A stretch of 64,000 nucleotides of DNA from JANYHF01 sp031393505 (GTDB lineage: Bacteria > Pseudomonadota > Alphaproteobacteria > Rhizobiales > Hyphomicrobiaceae), in assembly GCA_031393505.1 (NCBI GenBank), contig JANMVX010000242.1, positions 1 through 64,000 of the forward strand, in the 5' to 3' direction. Made by a program: the position numbers and the translations under genes. Positions 1 to 8,345 of the stretch are shown here, in pieces (position 1 is the stretch's first letter; every line of letters begins with the position of its first letter). The notes under the pieces are model-generated. The model saw only the letters and a program-made list of their open reading frames with translations. It ran no database searches and was not told the origin of the DNA.

Positions 1-52
1 GTTAGGCCTGCCGCCAGCGTTCGTTCTGAGCCAGGATCAAACTCTTAGGTTT
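1..52 (-). rRNA. rrs: 16S ribosomal RNA, 5' end only
   Basis: The reverse complement of the first 46 bases reads as the conserved 16S start (AGAGTTTGATCCTGGCTCAG, then GAACGAACGCTGGCGG). The continuation GCAGGCCTAAC is the form usual in Alphaproteobacteria. The 5' end is placed near position 52 by counting back from the AGAGTTTG block as in E. coli. The rest of the gene and the remainder of the rRNA operon lie beyond the left edge. Confidence 0.95.
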
Positions 53-260
53 CATAGTTTGATTTCTGGATGCTTGGGAGGAATCAATTCCCAAGGCTTT
101 GCGTAACGGGTTCCATACACTTTCGAACCTCGCTGGTTTGACCCAACGAAATCCGAGGTGATGAAGTATACGCATTGCACCAGAGTCAGGTTTGGTCCAC
201 GATCTCTCGCGAACCCGCCAGGACTCCGCCGCCTGCGTTTCTCTTTCTTCAAATATTTAC

Positions 261-274
261 TTGTCAAAGAGCAA
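261..274 (-). promoter_or_regulatory. boxA-type antitermination signal in the rRNA leader
   Basis: On the minus strand the sequence is TTGCTCTTTGACAA, about 210 bases upstream of the 16S start. It matches the rrn leader boxA consensus (TGCTCTTTAACAA) at all but one or two positions. In rRNA operons boxA binds NusB/NusE and makes RNA polymerase resistant to premature termination. Position and orientation both fit the adjacent 16S gene. Confidence 0.75.
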
Positions 275-464
275 CCCATCTCGCGACAGGCAGGCTACAA
301 TCGGCACGAATGCCACCCGAGGATCAAACCCCTCAGGCTGAGAACAAACACAAACTCGCTTCCGGCTACTAGACCGGAACGTGCCGTGTCAGTGTTCAAA
401 TTGAATGCTGGAGACGATCAATCGAAAGTCATTCGAGCAACGCCGTCGCCCGTTCAGCGAGGTT

Positions 465-494
465 GTTAAACCACGCCCCCCCTCCCGGTGTCAA
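465..494 (-). promoter_or_regulatory. rRNA operon promoter
   Basis: On the minus strand a perfect -35 hexamer TTGACA (489-494) is followed after 18 bases, including a run of seven G, by TTTAAC (465-470). The latter matches four of six -10 positions. Transcription would start near 458, giving a leader of about 400 bases that contains the boxA at 261-274. No other good hexamer pair was found between here and the 16S gene. This is a sequence-based call; the start site is inferred. Confidence 0.55.
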
Positions 495-529
495 CGACAT
501 TTTCGAATTATTTTGCGGAGGCGACTTTT

Positions 530-547
530 TCCACAGCCGGCTGTGGA
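530..547. promoter_or_regulatory. Perfect 18-bp palindrome with DnaA-box-like halves
   Basis: TCCACAGCC is followed immediately by its own reverse complement, preceded by TTTT and followed by C. Each half resembles the core of a DnaA box (TTATCCACA). It sits about 35 bp upstream of the rRNA -35 hexamer and 205 bp before the M23 peptidase gene. It could be a regulator or DnaA site for either gene. The perfect symmetry is what is seen; the binding factor is a guess. The rest of 548-752 shows no further recognisable signal. Confidence 0.4.
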
Positions 548-752
548 CAGACAGCCATAAAGAAGCCTGAAAATTGCTCTGATGCTGCCACGAGCGCGGA
601 TCAGGATTCGACCGTCGCGCACCTGGGGGCTGGCGAATTGGTGGCGCGGCGGATGCAGGCTCGGCTGGGGCGGCAGCGCTGACGCAATATAAGGCGCGCC
701 AGATAAGGCGCGGATCATGCGCGCCGCAGCGAACGTTTTTGGGGGCTGACGG

Positions 753-2813
753 GTGACCAAAAGACATCGCTCATTTCAAGGAGCGCCTCGCAGCCGTGCG
801 CTGGTGCCGCGCAGTGGCCGTGCGCAGCTGCCGCAAGTGTACCTGGCGCAGACCAGCCGGGTGGCCGACAGCGTCTATCATCCTGACAATCCGGAAGCGC
901 GACGCGGCTCGCGCTTGAAGTGGCTGGCGAGCACGCTGCTGGCGGCCGCGGTCGGCGTCGTGGCGATCGGGCTGGCGCTGTTCACCTCGATCGATCACGA
1001 GCGGGGCGATGGCAACTGGTTCCACAATATCGAAAACACCGTGCGCCAATCCATGGCGCCTGGCGTGATGGTGACGCCGGCGATGGCGGCGCCCGAGGAT
1101 GCGCGCGGAAAGTCCGACCGGCTTACGGCGGCGGCGCGCGGCTCGACCACCCGTTTCATTATTCGCGAGCCCTTGCAGGAGAAGAAGGGCGACAAAGCCT
1201 TCATCGTCAACAAGCCGTACACGCGGGTGGTGGCGCATCTGTCCAGCGTCGCGGGGCCGCTGAACGACAGCATCCCGCCATTCAATCCGTTCACGCTCTA
1301 TAACAGCACGCCAGGTGCTGGCGACCCGAGCGACAATGACGGCTCGCCGGCGGGCAGCCTGGCGACGGCCCTGCGCGATCCCGACGGCGGCCTGATACCG
1401 GACCAGGACAATCAGCTGCTCAGCGACGCCGAGGTGCTGGCGCTGGTGCTGAAAAACCGCGATGGATCGCTCGACGGCTCGGTGATGTCGGATGGCGGCG
1501 GTTCGGGCGACGCCGGCGCGGAGGGGGAGACCGAGACGACGGCCAACCTCCCCGCCCGTGACGCCCTGCCGCCCAACACCGTCGCGCTGGCCAAGAACCA
1601 ACTCGATGATGTGTCTACGCCCCAATTCGAGGGGCAGGAGGTGCGCGTCATTCAATCGGGCGCCAACGAGACGCTGACCGCGCTGTTGCAGCGCAATGGC
1701 GTGAGCGCCGCGCAATGCCATGCCATCGTCGCGGCGGCTCGAAAGGTGGTCGATGGCGAAGGCTTGGTCGCCGATCAGGAAGTGCGGCTGGTGCTGGCGC
1801 CAGGGGCCGACAACACCATGCAGCCGGCGCTGGTCACGGTGTTTTCGGAGGCGCACAGCCATCTGGTGACGGTGGCCCGGACCGGCTCGGGCGGTTATGT
1901 CGGGAGCGAAAACCCGCTGGCGGCCAACTTCAACGAGCAACTGGCCGAACTGCAGGGCAGCCGCCAGCACAACACTCTGTATGCGGGTCTTTACGAGCAG
2001 GCGCTGCAGCAGGGCATGCCCGGCCCCATGATCATGCGCATGGTGCGCACCTTCGCCTATGACACCGACTTCCGCCGCCGCGTCGGCCCCGGCGACGGTT
2101 TTGAGGCCTTCTTCGACATCGCCGAGGACACCGGCTCCTTGAGCGGAGCGACCGTGGGATCGGCTGGCGGAAAACCCAACGAACTGCTCTTTGCCTCGTT
2201 GACGGTCGGCGGCGAAACCCGAAAGTTCTATCGCTTCCGCACGCCGGACGGCCTGGTGGATTATTACGACGTACAGGGAAATAACGCCAAAAAGTTCCTT
2301 ACCCTGAAGCCGGTGCGCGGCGACGTGCGCTTTACCTCGGGTTTCGGTTTCCGCGTCCATCCGCTGCTGCACATCAAGAAGATGCACACCGGCATCGACT
2401 GGGCGGGCGAGGCGGGCACGCCGATCCTGGCGGCGGGCACGGGCGTCATCGAGGACTATGGACGCAAGGGCGGCAACGGCAATTATGCCCGTATCCGGCA
2501 TGCCAACGGTTATGAATCCGCCTATTCGCACATGCAGCGCTTCGCCCCCGGCCTTGGCGTCGGCAGCAAGGTCAACCAGGGCGATCTCATCGGCTATCTC
2601 GGCAACACGGGCCTGTCGACCGGCGCGCATCTGCATTTCGAGGTGCTGATCAACGGCTCGTTCGTCGACCCGATGTCGATCCGGGTGCCGCGCGACCGCC
2701 AGCTCGCCGGCCGTCAGCTGACGGAGTTCCAGAAAGAGCGGGCGCGGATCGACGACCTGATGACGCGCCAGCCGGTGATGTCGCTGGTCGACCAGGTGGC
2801 CAGCAAGGGCTGA
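753..2813 (+). CDS. M23 family metallopeptidase (murein endopeptidase), membrane anchored
   Basis: A 686-residue protein predicted to cleave peptidoglycan cross-links in the periplasm. A short basic N-terminus precedes one membrane segment at about residues 57-80. A long low-complexity region follows, then a LysM/OapA-like part (about 290-360) that could bind murein. The C-terminal lysostaphin-type domain has the zinc ligands His545 and Asp549 (HTGID) and His626/His628 (HLHFE), so the catalytic site is intact. The GTG start at 753 is the first usable codon upstream of the hydrophobic segment. Similar proteins act with FtsEX or as D,D-endopeptidases; which applies here cannot be told from sequence. 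A long antisense ORF across it is an artefact of GC-rich codon use. Confidence 0.9.
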   Translation: MTKRHRSFQGAPRSRALVPRSGRAQLPQVYLAQTSRVADSVYHPDNPEARRGSRLKWLASTLLAAAVGVVAIGLALFTSIDHERGDGNWFHNIENTVRQSMAPGVMVTPAMAAPEDARGKSDRLTAAARGSTTRFIIREPLQEKKGDKAFIVNKPYTRVVAHLSSVAGPLNDSIPPFNPFTLYNSTPGAGDPSDNDGSPAGSLATALRDPDGGLIPDQDNQLLSDAEVLALVLKNRDGSLDGSVMSDGGGSGDAGAEGETETTANLPARDALPPNTVALAKNQLDDVSTPQFEGQEVRVIQSGANETLTALLQRNGVSAAQCHAIVAAARKVVDGEGLVADQEVRLVLAPGADNTMQPALVTVFSEAHSHLVTVARTGSGGYVGSENPLAANFNEQLAELQGSRQHNTLYAGLYEQALQQGMPGPMIMRMVRTFAYDTDFRRRVGPGDGFEAFFDIAEDTGSLSGATVGSAGGKPNELLFASLTVGGETRKFYRFRTPDGLVDYYDVQGNNAKKFLTLKPVRGDVRFTSGFGFRVHPLLHIKKMHTGIDWAGEAGTPILAAGTGVIEDYGRKGGNGNYARIRHANGYESAYSHMQRFAPGLGVGSKVNQGDLIGYLGNTGLSTGAHLHFEVLINGSFVDPMSIRVPRDRQLAGRQLTEFQKERARIDDLMTRQPVMSLVDQVASKG

Positions 2814-2995
2814 CCGCGGGCGACAACCAGCGCTCACGCAACGCGCTGGTTTGGCGTTGCGTCCCGTTGCAGGCTGTTGCATTGGCGTTGCGTTCCAGAT
2901 CGCCCGCCGCCTCAAAACCGATCCGAACTGTGGATTTCATTGCATCGGGTGGACAACAGCGTCCAAGTGTCGTCCATTTCGGCCGACCCGGCTCG

Positions 2996-3023
2996 GTTAA
3001 CGTGGCGATATGGTTCGTTAACG
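2996..3023. promoter_or_regulatory. Paired GTTAACG sites upstream of the SDR gene
   Basis: Two copies of GTTAACG (2996-3002 and 3017-3023) are spaced 21 bp start to start, two helical turns, in the 253-base gap before the dehydrogenase gene. GTTAAC is itself a palindrome. The arrangement resembles a tandem operator, but no regulator gene is adjacent. Apart from these and GC-rich direct repeats of GCGTTGCGT around 2838-2892 the gap holds nothing recognisable. Confidence 0.25.
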
Positions 3024-3066
3024 CGTCCGGCATCGGTTGCAGCACCATAGCGGAAGGATCCGGCCC

Positions 3067-3822
3067 ATGAACCGCCTCACCGGCAAAACCGTCTTCGCCA
3101 CCGCCGCCGGCCAAGGCATCGGCCGCGCCTGCGCCCTCGCCTTCGCCGCCGAGGGCGCAAAAGTGTGGGCCACCGACATCAACGCCGCCCTGTTGGCGCA
3201 ACTCGCCAAGGACGCAGCCGGCGCTCCCGGCAAGATCGAGACTTTTACGCTGGATGCGCGCGACACCGCCGCCGTCGACGCCGCCGCCAACAAGGTCGGC
3301 CCCGTCAACGTCCTGCTCAACTGCGCCGGCATGGTGCACACCGGCACCGCCGTCAGCACCGACGAGGCGGCCTGGGATCTCTCCTTCGACCTGAACGTGA
3401 AATCGCAATGGCGCACGCTCCGCGCCTTCCTCCCCCTCATGATCGCCCAGGGCGGCGGCTCCGTCATCAACATCGCCTCAGCCGCCGGCTCGATCAAGGG
3501 CGCGCCCAACCGCTATGCCTACGGAGCAACCAAGGCCGCCGTGATCGGCATCACCAAGTCGGTCGCCGTGGATTTCGTAAAACAGGGCATCCGCTGCAAC
3601 GCCATCTGCCCGGGCACCGTCGATACCCCAAGCCTCAACGAGCGCATCCAGACCATGCCCGGCGGCCCGGCCGAGAACCGCAAGATGTTCGAGGCGCGGC
3701 AACCGGTGGGGAGGTTCGCCCGGCCCGAGGAAATCGCGCATCTGGCGGTGTGGCTGGCCAGCGACGAGAGCGCGTTCGTGACCGGCGGGACGCATGTGAT
3801 CGATGGCGGGTGGACGGTGTAG
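3067..3822 (+). CDS. SDR family NAD(P)-dependent dehydrogenase, DHRS6/BDH2-like
   Basis: A classical short-chain dehydrogenase of 251 residues, the usual family length. The nucleotide-binding turn is GQGIG (residues 15-19), followed by the Asp at the end of beta-2 that favours NAD(H) (ATDIN, 35-39). The NAG motif is at about 85-88 and the catalytic triad is Ser138, Tyr152, Lys156. The overall pattern (LTAAxQGIG-like start, short C-terminus) resembles 3-hydroxybutyrate dehydrogenase type 2 and 2-keto-3-deoxy-L-fuconate dehydrogenases. The substrate is therefore probably a hydroxy acid or sugar acid, but this is inference. ATG 3067 is preceded by GGAAGGATCC, a plausible ribosome site. It stands alone, without pathway neighbours. 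Confidence 0.85.
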   Translation: MNRLTGKTVFATAAGQGIGRACALAFAAEGAKVWATDINAALLAQLAKDAAGAPGKIETFTLDARDTAAVDAAANKVGPVNVLLNCAGMVHTGTAVSTDEAAWDLSFDLNVKSQWRTLRAFLPLMIAQGGGSVINIASAAGSIKGAPNRYAYGATKAAVIGITKSVAVDFVKQGIRCNAICPGTVDTPSLNERIQTMPGGPAENRKMFEARQPVGRFARPEEIAHLAVWLASDESAFVTGGTHVIDGGWTV

Positions 3823-3829
3823 GGGGCAC

Positions 3830-4108
3830 TTACGCCGCCTTCAACCTGCGCAATTCGTCCATGAAAGCAGAGCGCACTTGCTCGGCCTCGTCTGTCGGCA
3901 ACCATCTGGTCATTTGCGGCAAGACGGTCTTCCAGTAGGCGAGTTCTTTCGGCGTCCACGGCACTACCTCGGCGGAGCGCGCCGCGTCGAGCACCTTCTT
4001 CACCTCGGAGCGCACCTTCTCGAGCGTCGGCGCGTAGGACTGTCGCGGCGGCGGGCCGAACAGGTCGGGCTGGGCGCTGGAAAAATTGGACTGCCGGTTG
4101 CTTGACAT
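3830..4108 (-). CDS. Conserved hypothetical protein, 92 aa
   Basis: A small protein with a polar, Gln/Asn/Ser-rich start (about 1-25, containing PDLFGPP) and an amphipathic helical remainder with many Lys, Glu, Arg and Leu. It has no signal peptide, membrane segment or cysteine. The ATG at 4108 is chosen over one 19 codons upstream because the extension looks non-coding. It ends 7 bases from the convergent SDR gene. It lies just downstream of the broken restriction-modification gene on the same strand. I cannot assign a function; the composition suggests a soluble cytoplasmic helical protein. Confidence 0.6.
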   Translation of the reverse strand: MSSNRQSNFSSAQPDLFGPPPRQSYAPTLEKVRSEVKKVLDAARSAEVVPWTPKELAYWKTVLPQMTRWLPTDEAEQVRSAFMDELRRLKAA

Positions 4109-4179
4109 GAGGGGTCCCAAGGGCGAGTGCGAATCATCGCAATCATGCCCGAGCGCGTGCGCCACAGCGAGCGCGCGCG

Positions 4180-4712
4180 CTAGTTTTCCTCAGGCTCTTG
4201 CGCCGCCGTCTGTGTGCCAAGCGCGCCCGCAGCGACCAGTTGTTCGTGATCGAACAGCGTTCCAGCGAGAATGGCCTCGAGCACGGTTGCCTGCACAGGC
4301 TCCAGCGCCACGAGTCGGCCCAGCACGTGCAGGAGGTCGAGCAGATCGCTGGTGTATTCCGCCAGCCAGTGATCGGGCTGAATGCTGGACAGCGGCGAGG
4401 GCGGGCGGCGGTCGCCAATGATGGGACGGCGGCGGTCCTTCTTGCGGTAGCTGAACCATTGCGTCAGCACGTTCATGCCTGAGACGTCGTAGTCGACCAT
4501 GGCTTGTGTGACGTTTTCGACATAGCCGGTGCCGACGAACAGGCGGCGGGAGGCCGCGTCGTAGCGCAGTTCGTTTGGGTAGTCCTGGGGCGTTGCCGGG
4601 ATGGTCCCGCGCGCGGAATTGTGGGGCCGTCGATGGCTACACGTGGCGAGCTCGCTGGGCGATCTGCATCGTCGTCCACAAAGCGCTCGCCGAAGGTGTG
4701 GAGCCAGTTCTC
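4180..4712 (-). pseudogene. C-terminal remnant of a type ISP restriction-modification enzyme
   Basis: The last 106 residues in one frame (from 4500) contain QWFSYRKKDR, RRPPSPLSSIQPDHW and LLDLLHVLGRLVALEP. These are hallmarks of the C-terminal specificity region of single-polypeptide type ISP (LlaBIII-like) enzymes. The family match continues upstream to about 4605 (IPATPQDYPNELRYD). It then jumps to another frame (LHTFGERFVDDDADRPASSP) up to about 4710, so there is a single-base frameshift within the GC run at roughly 4604-4617. Upstream of 4712 homology stops at the DUF4411 gene. The fragment has no start of its own. The enzyme's N-terminal end is found at 6407-7531, so both belong to one former gene. 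Confidence 0.75.
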
Positions 4713-5208
4713 ACCGCCACTTAGTCCTAAACCCCAGACGTCGCGTCATGTCGAACGTATTGATGCAGGGCAGTGCAAATGCGGCGCAAACATCAGGTAA
4801 CTTTCGGTTTTTGCGAGTTTTCTTCGGTGAGGATACCTCTGTGGTCACGACTGTGCGATCAGGTTGAGCGAGGGCGTAGGCAGCGAGAAACGGATCGAAA
4901 CCGATGAACTCAAGCTCATCATCGGTCAAATCTGGAGCGTATCCGGTGCTTACAATGCGCTGTAGGATTGTACTGTCGACCGATTCTTCCAACCTCAAAG
5001 CATCGAGGTTTGCATCATTTTTGATCCAGTCGAGCAGGGGATCGCCATCTTTGCCCGCCTTTACTTCCTCAATGATTTCGAGTGGCATTTTAAGGTGCCC
5101 ATTTTCACCCTGGTGCCGAAGCCAATCCCAGAACTCAGGTACTTGCTCTATGGAATAGTAGGAATTGTGAGCCGTGATCAGAACGTTGGCATCGAGCAAG
5201 TAGAGCAT
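4711..5208 (-). CDS. DUF4411 family PIN-fold protein, probable toxin RNase
   Basis: A 165-residue protein beginning MLYLLDANVLITAH, with Asp6 in the position of the first PIN-domain metal ligand. Further acidic positions lie in EIIEEVKAG (about 44-52) and GFDPFLAAYAL (about 104-114). This is the pattern of DUF4411, a PIN-like nuclease family found as the toxin of two-gene modules. Its ATG overlaps the antitoxin stop by one base (TAATG), so the two are translated in tandem. Its stop abuts the remnant of the restriction enzyme. Expected activity is cleavage of RNA when the partner is lost. All visible motifs are intact. Confidence 0.75.
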   Translation of the reverse strand: MLYLLDANVLITAHNSYYSIEQVPEFWDWLRHQGENGHLKMPLEIIEEVKAGKDGDPLLDWIKNDANLDALRLEESVDSTILQRIVSTGYAPDLTDDELEFIGFDPFLAAYALAQPDRTVVTTEVSSPKKTRKNRKLPDVCAAFALPCINTFDMTRRLGFRTKWR

Positions 5209-6407
5209 TATGCACTACCTCGCGCGACGGTCGGCCGCAAAATGGACTCGACCGTCCGAGGTTTCACACCAAGAACCTGACCAGCCTTGGTATAGGTCAG
5301 GACGCCCTCGCCAAGTGATCGCGCCACGAGATTGATTATGGCCGGTCCCAGCCGATGTCGACGAAGAATTGGAAAGGATGGGCCGGCTTGGCCAGCTGTT
5401 TTGGCTTCGAGTTTTCTGGACTTGCTGTCCTGCCATTCTCCATAGAAATGTTCGTCAAAAGCCTGCCAGCGCGCGTTGTTGATTATACGCATGTTCAACA
5501 GTTGATAAGCAACCATGCTGCGGCTGATGTTGCGCGCAGCAGCGAATTCAGAAAGCTGGCGAACGGCCTCTTCAAGAGGGCCGGCGGCGCTCCCAGCAAG
5601 GATGGCAAGCTCTGTTGCACGCAGCAGAATTCGACCAGCCACGTCATTGCAGAAGCGCTCAATAACGGCTTCAACTGAATTTCCGCTTACACCCGATGTG
5701 CCGAGCCAAAGGTGTGCGGCTTCATGTAGCGCCGTGAACGACCACGCAGCATGTGCATCTTGATCATTGATAACGACGAATGGGGCAATCGGATCGGCGA
5801 TTGCAAAGCCACGAAACGTCCGAGAGCCAATGTTTGTGTGGTGACTGCCCAGATTTCCGATCAACAACACAAATATTCCAGCACTCTCCAAACGGGCGCG
5901 AAGATATGTGAATGCGGTGTCGACATCCTTGGTTGCGCGGAACGCAGTAAGATCAAACCCTATCACTTCACAGATGTTGCGCGCCACGGCCTCTGAGCTA
6001 TCGTTCAGGCTTCGAGATCCAATGAACGGCAAGCGCTCGCCTTGGTCATCTTCCAATAGCGACTTTATGAGACCGTGCCGTACCTGTACGTTCCGAATCA
6101 GGGCGTCAAGTTGCGGATTGAAATCAAGATCAGCTGCGCCGGGCAGTTTGCGAAAATCTTGTCCCCGATCTCCGATTGCCGGTGGACCAGCGAGGTAGAA
6201 CACCAGAAGTGAGCGGCGATACTTCTTAGACATTCGCAAGAGCTGCGGACGAGTTGGTTCGCCAGTGCCGGCTTCGAGTGCGGCCAGTCTGTCTGCACCG
6301 GTCACGCCGCGTGCGGCCTTCAGGCCTATCGCGTCGGCGGCAGCCTCCAGCGATAAGCCGGCGGTCACGCGTGCCCAAGTCAATATTTCTGGATTGATTT
6401 TCGGCAT
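5208..6407 (-). CDS. XRE-type HTH / ImmA-IrrE metallopeptidase fusion, probable antitoxin
   Basis: A 399-residue protein with an N-terminal helix-turn-helix (about 5-70, PEILTWARVTAGLSLEAAA onward) joined to a COG2856-type zinc peptidase domain. The motif HEAAH is at 228-232, with a downstream helical C-terminus. Such fusions are known antitoxin and repressor partners of PIN/DUF4411 toxins. Its ATG at 6407 shares one base with the stop of the upstream restriction-enzyme fragment (TAATG), and its own stop does the same with the toxin start. An in-frame start 8 codons upstream exists but lies inside the upstream ORF. Codon use here is less GC-biased than in neighbouring housekeeping genes, which fits transfer. 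Confidence 0.8.
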   Translation of the reverse strand: MPKINPEILTWARVTAGLSLEAAADAIGLKAARGVTGADRLAALEAGTGEPTRPQLLRMSKKYRRSLLVFYLAGPPAIGDRGQDFRKLPGAADLDFNPQLDALIRNVQVRHGLIKSLLEDDQGERLPFIGSRSLNDSSEAVARNICEVIGFDLTAFRATKDVDTAFTYLRARLESAGIFVLLIGNLGSHHTNIGSRTFRGFAIADPIAPFVVINDQDAHAAWSFTALHEAAHLWLGTSGVSGNSVEAVIERFCNDVAGRILLRATELAILAGSAAGPLEEAVRQLSEFAAARNISRSMVAYQLLNMRIINNARWQAFDEHFYGEWQDSKSRKLEAKTAGQAGPSFPILRRHRLGPAIINLVARSLGEGVLTYTKAGQVLGVKPRTVESILRPTVARGSA

Positions 6408-7531
6408 TAGCGCGAACCTAACATTACGCAATCGTCCGTGATCTTAGAGTCGTAGCGGACAAACGGATAGTCCAAAGTCCCCGTTGACTTGTCCCGCAAT
6501 GTTTCATCCACCAGCCTCACCATCGCATCCACCACCTGCGGCGGCGTATAGTAGGAGCCCGTCTGTTTTTTCAGATCGTTGTCGTAGACGTCGAGAAAAT
6601 CCTCATAGAAATAAAGCCAGGCGTCCGGGTCGCCCTTGGACACATGATCCCAGTCGACCACATTGAGCACACGCCGCAGCGTGTCGAGCGCCGATGCGAG
6701 CGCTGTCTTGATGTTCTCATCGTCCACCAGCAATCGCAGCGCGGTGCCAATCAGCCCGCTCGCCTTGCGCAACTCAGCTGCGGCATGATCCAGCCCGTCG
6801 GCAAGGCCGATTTTTCGCACGCGGGCAATCAGTAACCCGAAGGTCACCGCCTGCGCATAGCCATCGGCAAACTGCTCGTTGGTGGCTTCGGGAAACAGCA
6901 GGCTGCGCCACTCGCTCGAAAGCGACATGAAGCCGGGGTTGTTGCGCTCCAGCTCTTCCGTCACTTCCTCCCGCAGCAGCCGGCACAGGCGCGCGGCGAT
7001 CCCCGCAAGCTGTTTGGCGCTCCTTGGCGCGATTGGGTTCCAAGCGAAGAAATTCATGAACAGCGCGAGCGTTGTCGCGGGGGCGAAAAGTTTGGCCCCC
7101 GCCTTCTCGATATCGCCGTCAAGAACGACGGTTTCCTTGAGTTCGCCGTCTTGCCACAGCGTGAAGCCATTGCCATCCGTATAAATCAGGTTCGGTAGTG
7201 TCTTGAGCTTCTGCCACTGCCTCTTGTCGTGAGCGTCCGTAAACTTGCGCGGATCGTAGCCTTTGCCGGGCGCCTTCACCTCGATGAAGCCGGCCAGCGC
7301 ATTGCGCACGGACACGGCATAGTCCGGCCGGGTGGACAAATGCGCCAAGGTCGTCTCGCCCACCAGCTTGACCGCGTTCCTGGGCAGTCCTGTCAGTTCG
7401 GCCAACTGCATCACGAGCGTTTCGAGCGGCGCGCGCAACTGGTCCTCCGGCGCGCCCGTCACGGCCTTGTTCGCGAGCTTGCCCTTCGCCGACGCGCCAA
7501 ATTCCGAAATGATCTCTGCAAGTTCGGCCAT
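6407..7531 (-). pseudogene. N-terminal remnant of a type ISP restriction-modification enzyme
   Basis: A 374-codon ORF opens with the N-terminal nuclease-like region of type ISP enzymes (RPDYAVSVRNALAGFIEVK, an ED..ExK-type core at about 70-90). It runs through the helical coupler to TGSYYTPPQVVDAMVRLVDE (about 334-353), which normally leads straight into the methyltransferase SAM motif. That motif (DPATGTG-like) and everything after it are missing. After LVDETLR the reading frame runs about 25 unrelated codons and stops on the antitoxin start. The nuclease part could still be expressed, but without methylase and target-recognition parts it cannot be a working R-M enzyme. The C-terminal end survives at 4180-4712. 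Confidence 0.7.
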
Positions 7532-7628
7532 GCGCGCCCCGGCGATAGGATGAGGTGGTAGCTATCGATCCGAAGAGGCGCAGGTCAACACTCTTTTCTG
7601 CTGAGGGCCCAGCACCTAACGTCTACCC

Positions 7629-8126
7629 ATGACTCGCATCCTCCTCCTCGGCTGCGCCGGAACCGGCAAAACTACGCTCGCCCGCCGGCTCGGCGCACGC
7701 AACGGCGCGCCCGTCATAACGCTCGACGCCCTCTGGCAACCGCACTGGACCGACGCCGACCTCCCGCACTTCCGGTCCCTCATCGCCACCGCCCATGTCA
7801 CAGACGCCTGGATCAGCGACGGCAACTTCGCCGCCGCGACCTTCGACCTCCGGCTGCCGCGCGCGGACGTTGTGCTCTGGCTGGAGCGGCCGCGCTGGTC
7901 CTGCGCCTGGCGCGCCATCGCCCGCGTGCTGCGCCCCGGCGAACACCATCGCGTCGCCGATTTGCCAAAAGTGCTTCGCTTCATCTGGGGATTTGATCGC
8001 ATCAACCGGCCACGCATCGAGGCGGGGCTGGCCCAATACGGCGCGCACGTCGCGGTCATCCGCCTGCGGACCGATCGGGAGGCGGCGGATTTCGTCGAGG
8101 GCCTGCCGGACCGTAGGTTGGGTTAG
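7629..8126 (+). CDS. P-loop NTPase of the FlaR/topology-modulation (small kinase-like) family
   Basis: A 165-residue protein with a complete Walker A motif, GCAGTGKTT (8-16). It has the family pattern of a DxLW motif (DALWQPHW) and a later W-rich segment (VLWLERPRWSCAWR). Family members are adenylate-kinase-like in fold and are often annotated as topology modulation protein or AAA ATPase; no substrate is established. The last codons (RRLG and the TAG stop) fall inside the left arm of a palindromic repeat, so the native C-terminus may have been replaced. A related but deviant protein is encoded at 9654-10205. Confidence 0.7.
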   Translation: MTRILLLGCAGTGKTTLARRLGARNGAPVITLDALWQPHWTDADLPHFRSLIATAHVTDAWISDGNFAAATFDLRLPRADVVLWLERPRWSCAWRAIARVLRPGEHHRVADLPKVLRFIWGFDRINRPRIEAGLAQYGAHVAVIRLRTDREAADFVEGLPDRRLG

Positions 8127-8266
8127 GGCGCAACCGGTCTCGCGCCAACCGACAGCGTTTTACGCGCGTAACCCAACATCTTTCCGCGCCCAGAGGCGTT
8201 GGGTTGCGCGCGCTCACCATCAGTGCACACCCTAGACATTTCAGGCGCGCTAACCCAACCTACGCG
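8111..8266. repeat. Composite palindromic repeat (GTAGGTTGGGTTAG family)
   Basis: Outer arms GTAGGTTGGGTTAG (8113-8126) and its exact reverse complement (8250-8263) enclose a second inverted pair. That pair is CGCGCGTAACCCAAC (8163-8177) against 8198-8212 and matches at 14 of 15 positions. No ORF of note is inside. This two-hairpin layout is typical of REP/MITE-like elements mobilised in trans. The left arm contains the stop codon of the upstream NTPase gene. Confidence 0.7.
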
Positions 8267-8345
8267 GCTGTTGGATATCTTCAGCACAGTCATTTTGCCT
8301 GTTTGTTCCACCGTCCCCGAAACGCAGTCTTGGGAGTATCGTTGC

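Noticed and set aside
500..560. DnaA-box-like palindrome considered as a replication origin
   Set aside because: Only one pair of imperfect boxes, no AT-rich unwinding region, no dnaA, parA or hemE/maf neighbours.
158..767. Short ORFs between 16S and the M23 gene on both strands
   Set aside because: They lie in the rRNA leader and promoter region and have no protein-like composition.
771..2915. 714-codon ORF on the minus strand across the M23 peptidase gene
   Set aside because: Arg/His/Ala-rich translation with no domain. It is the complement of a well-supported gene; long antisense ORFs are expected at this GC content.
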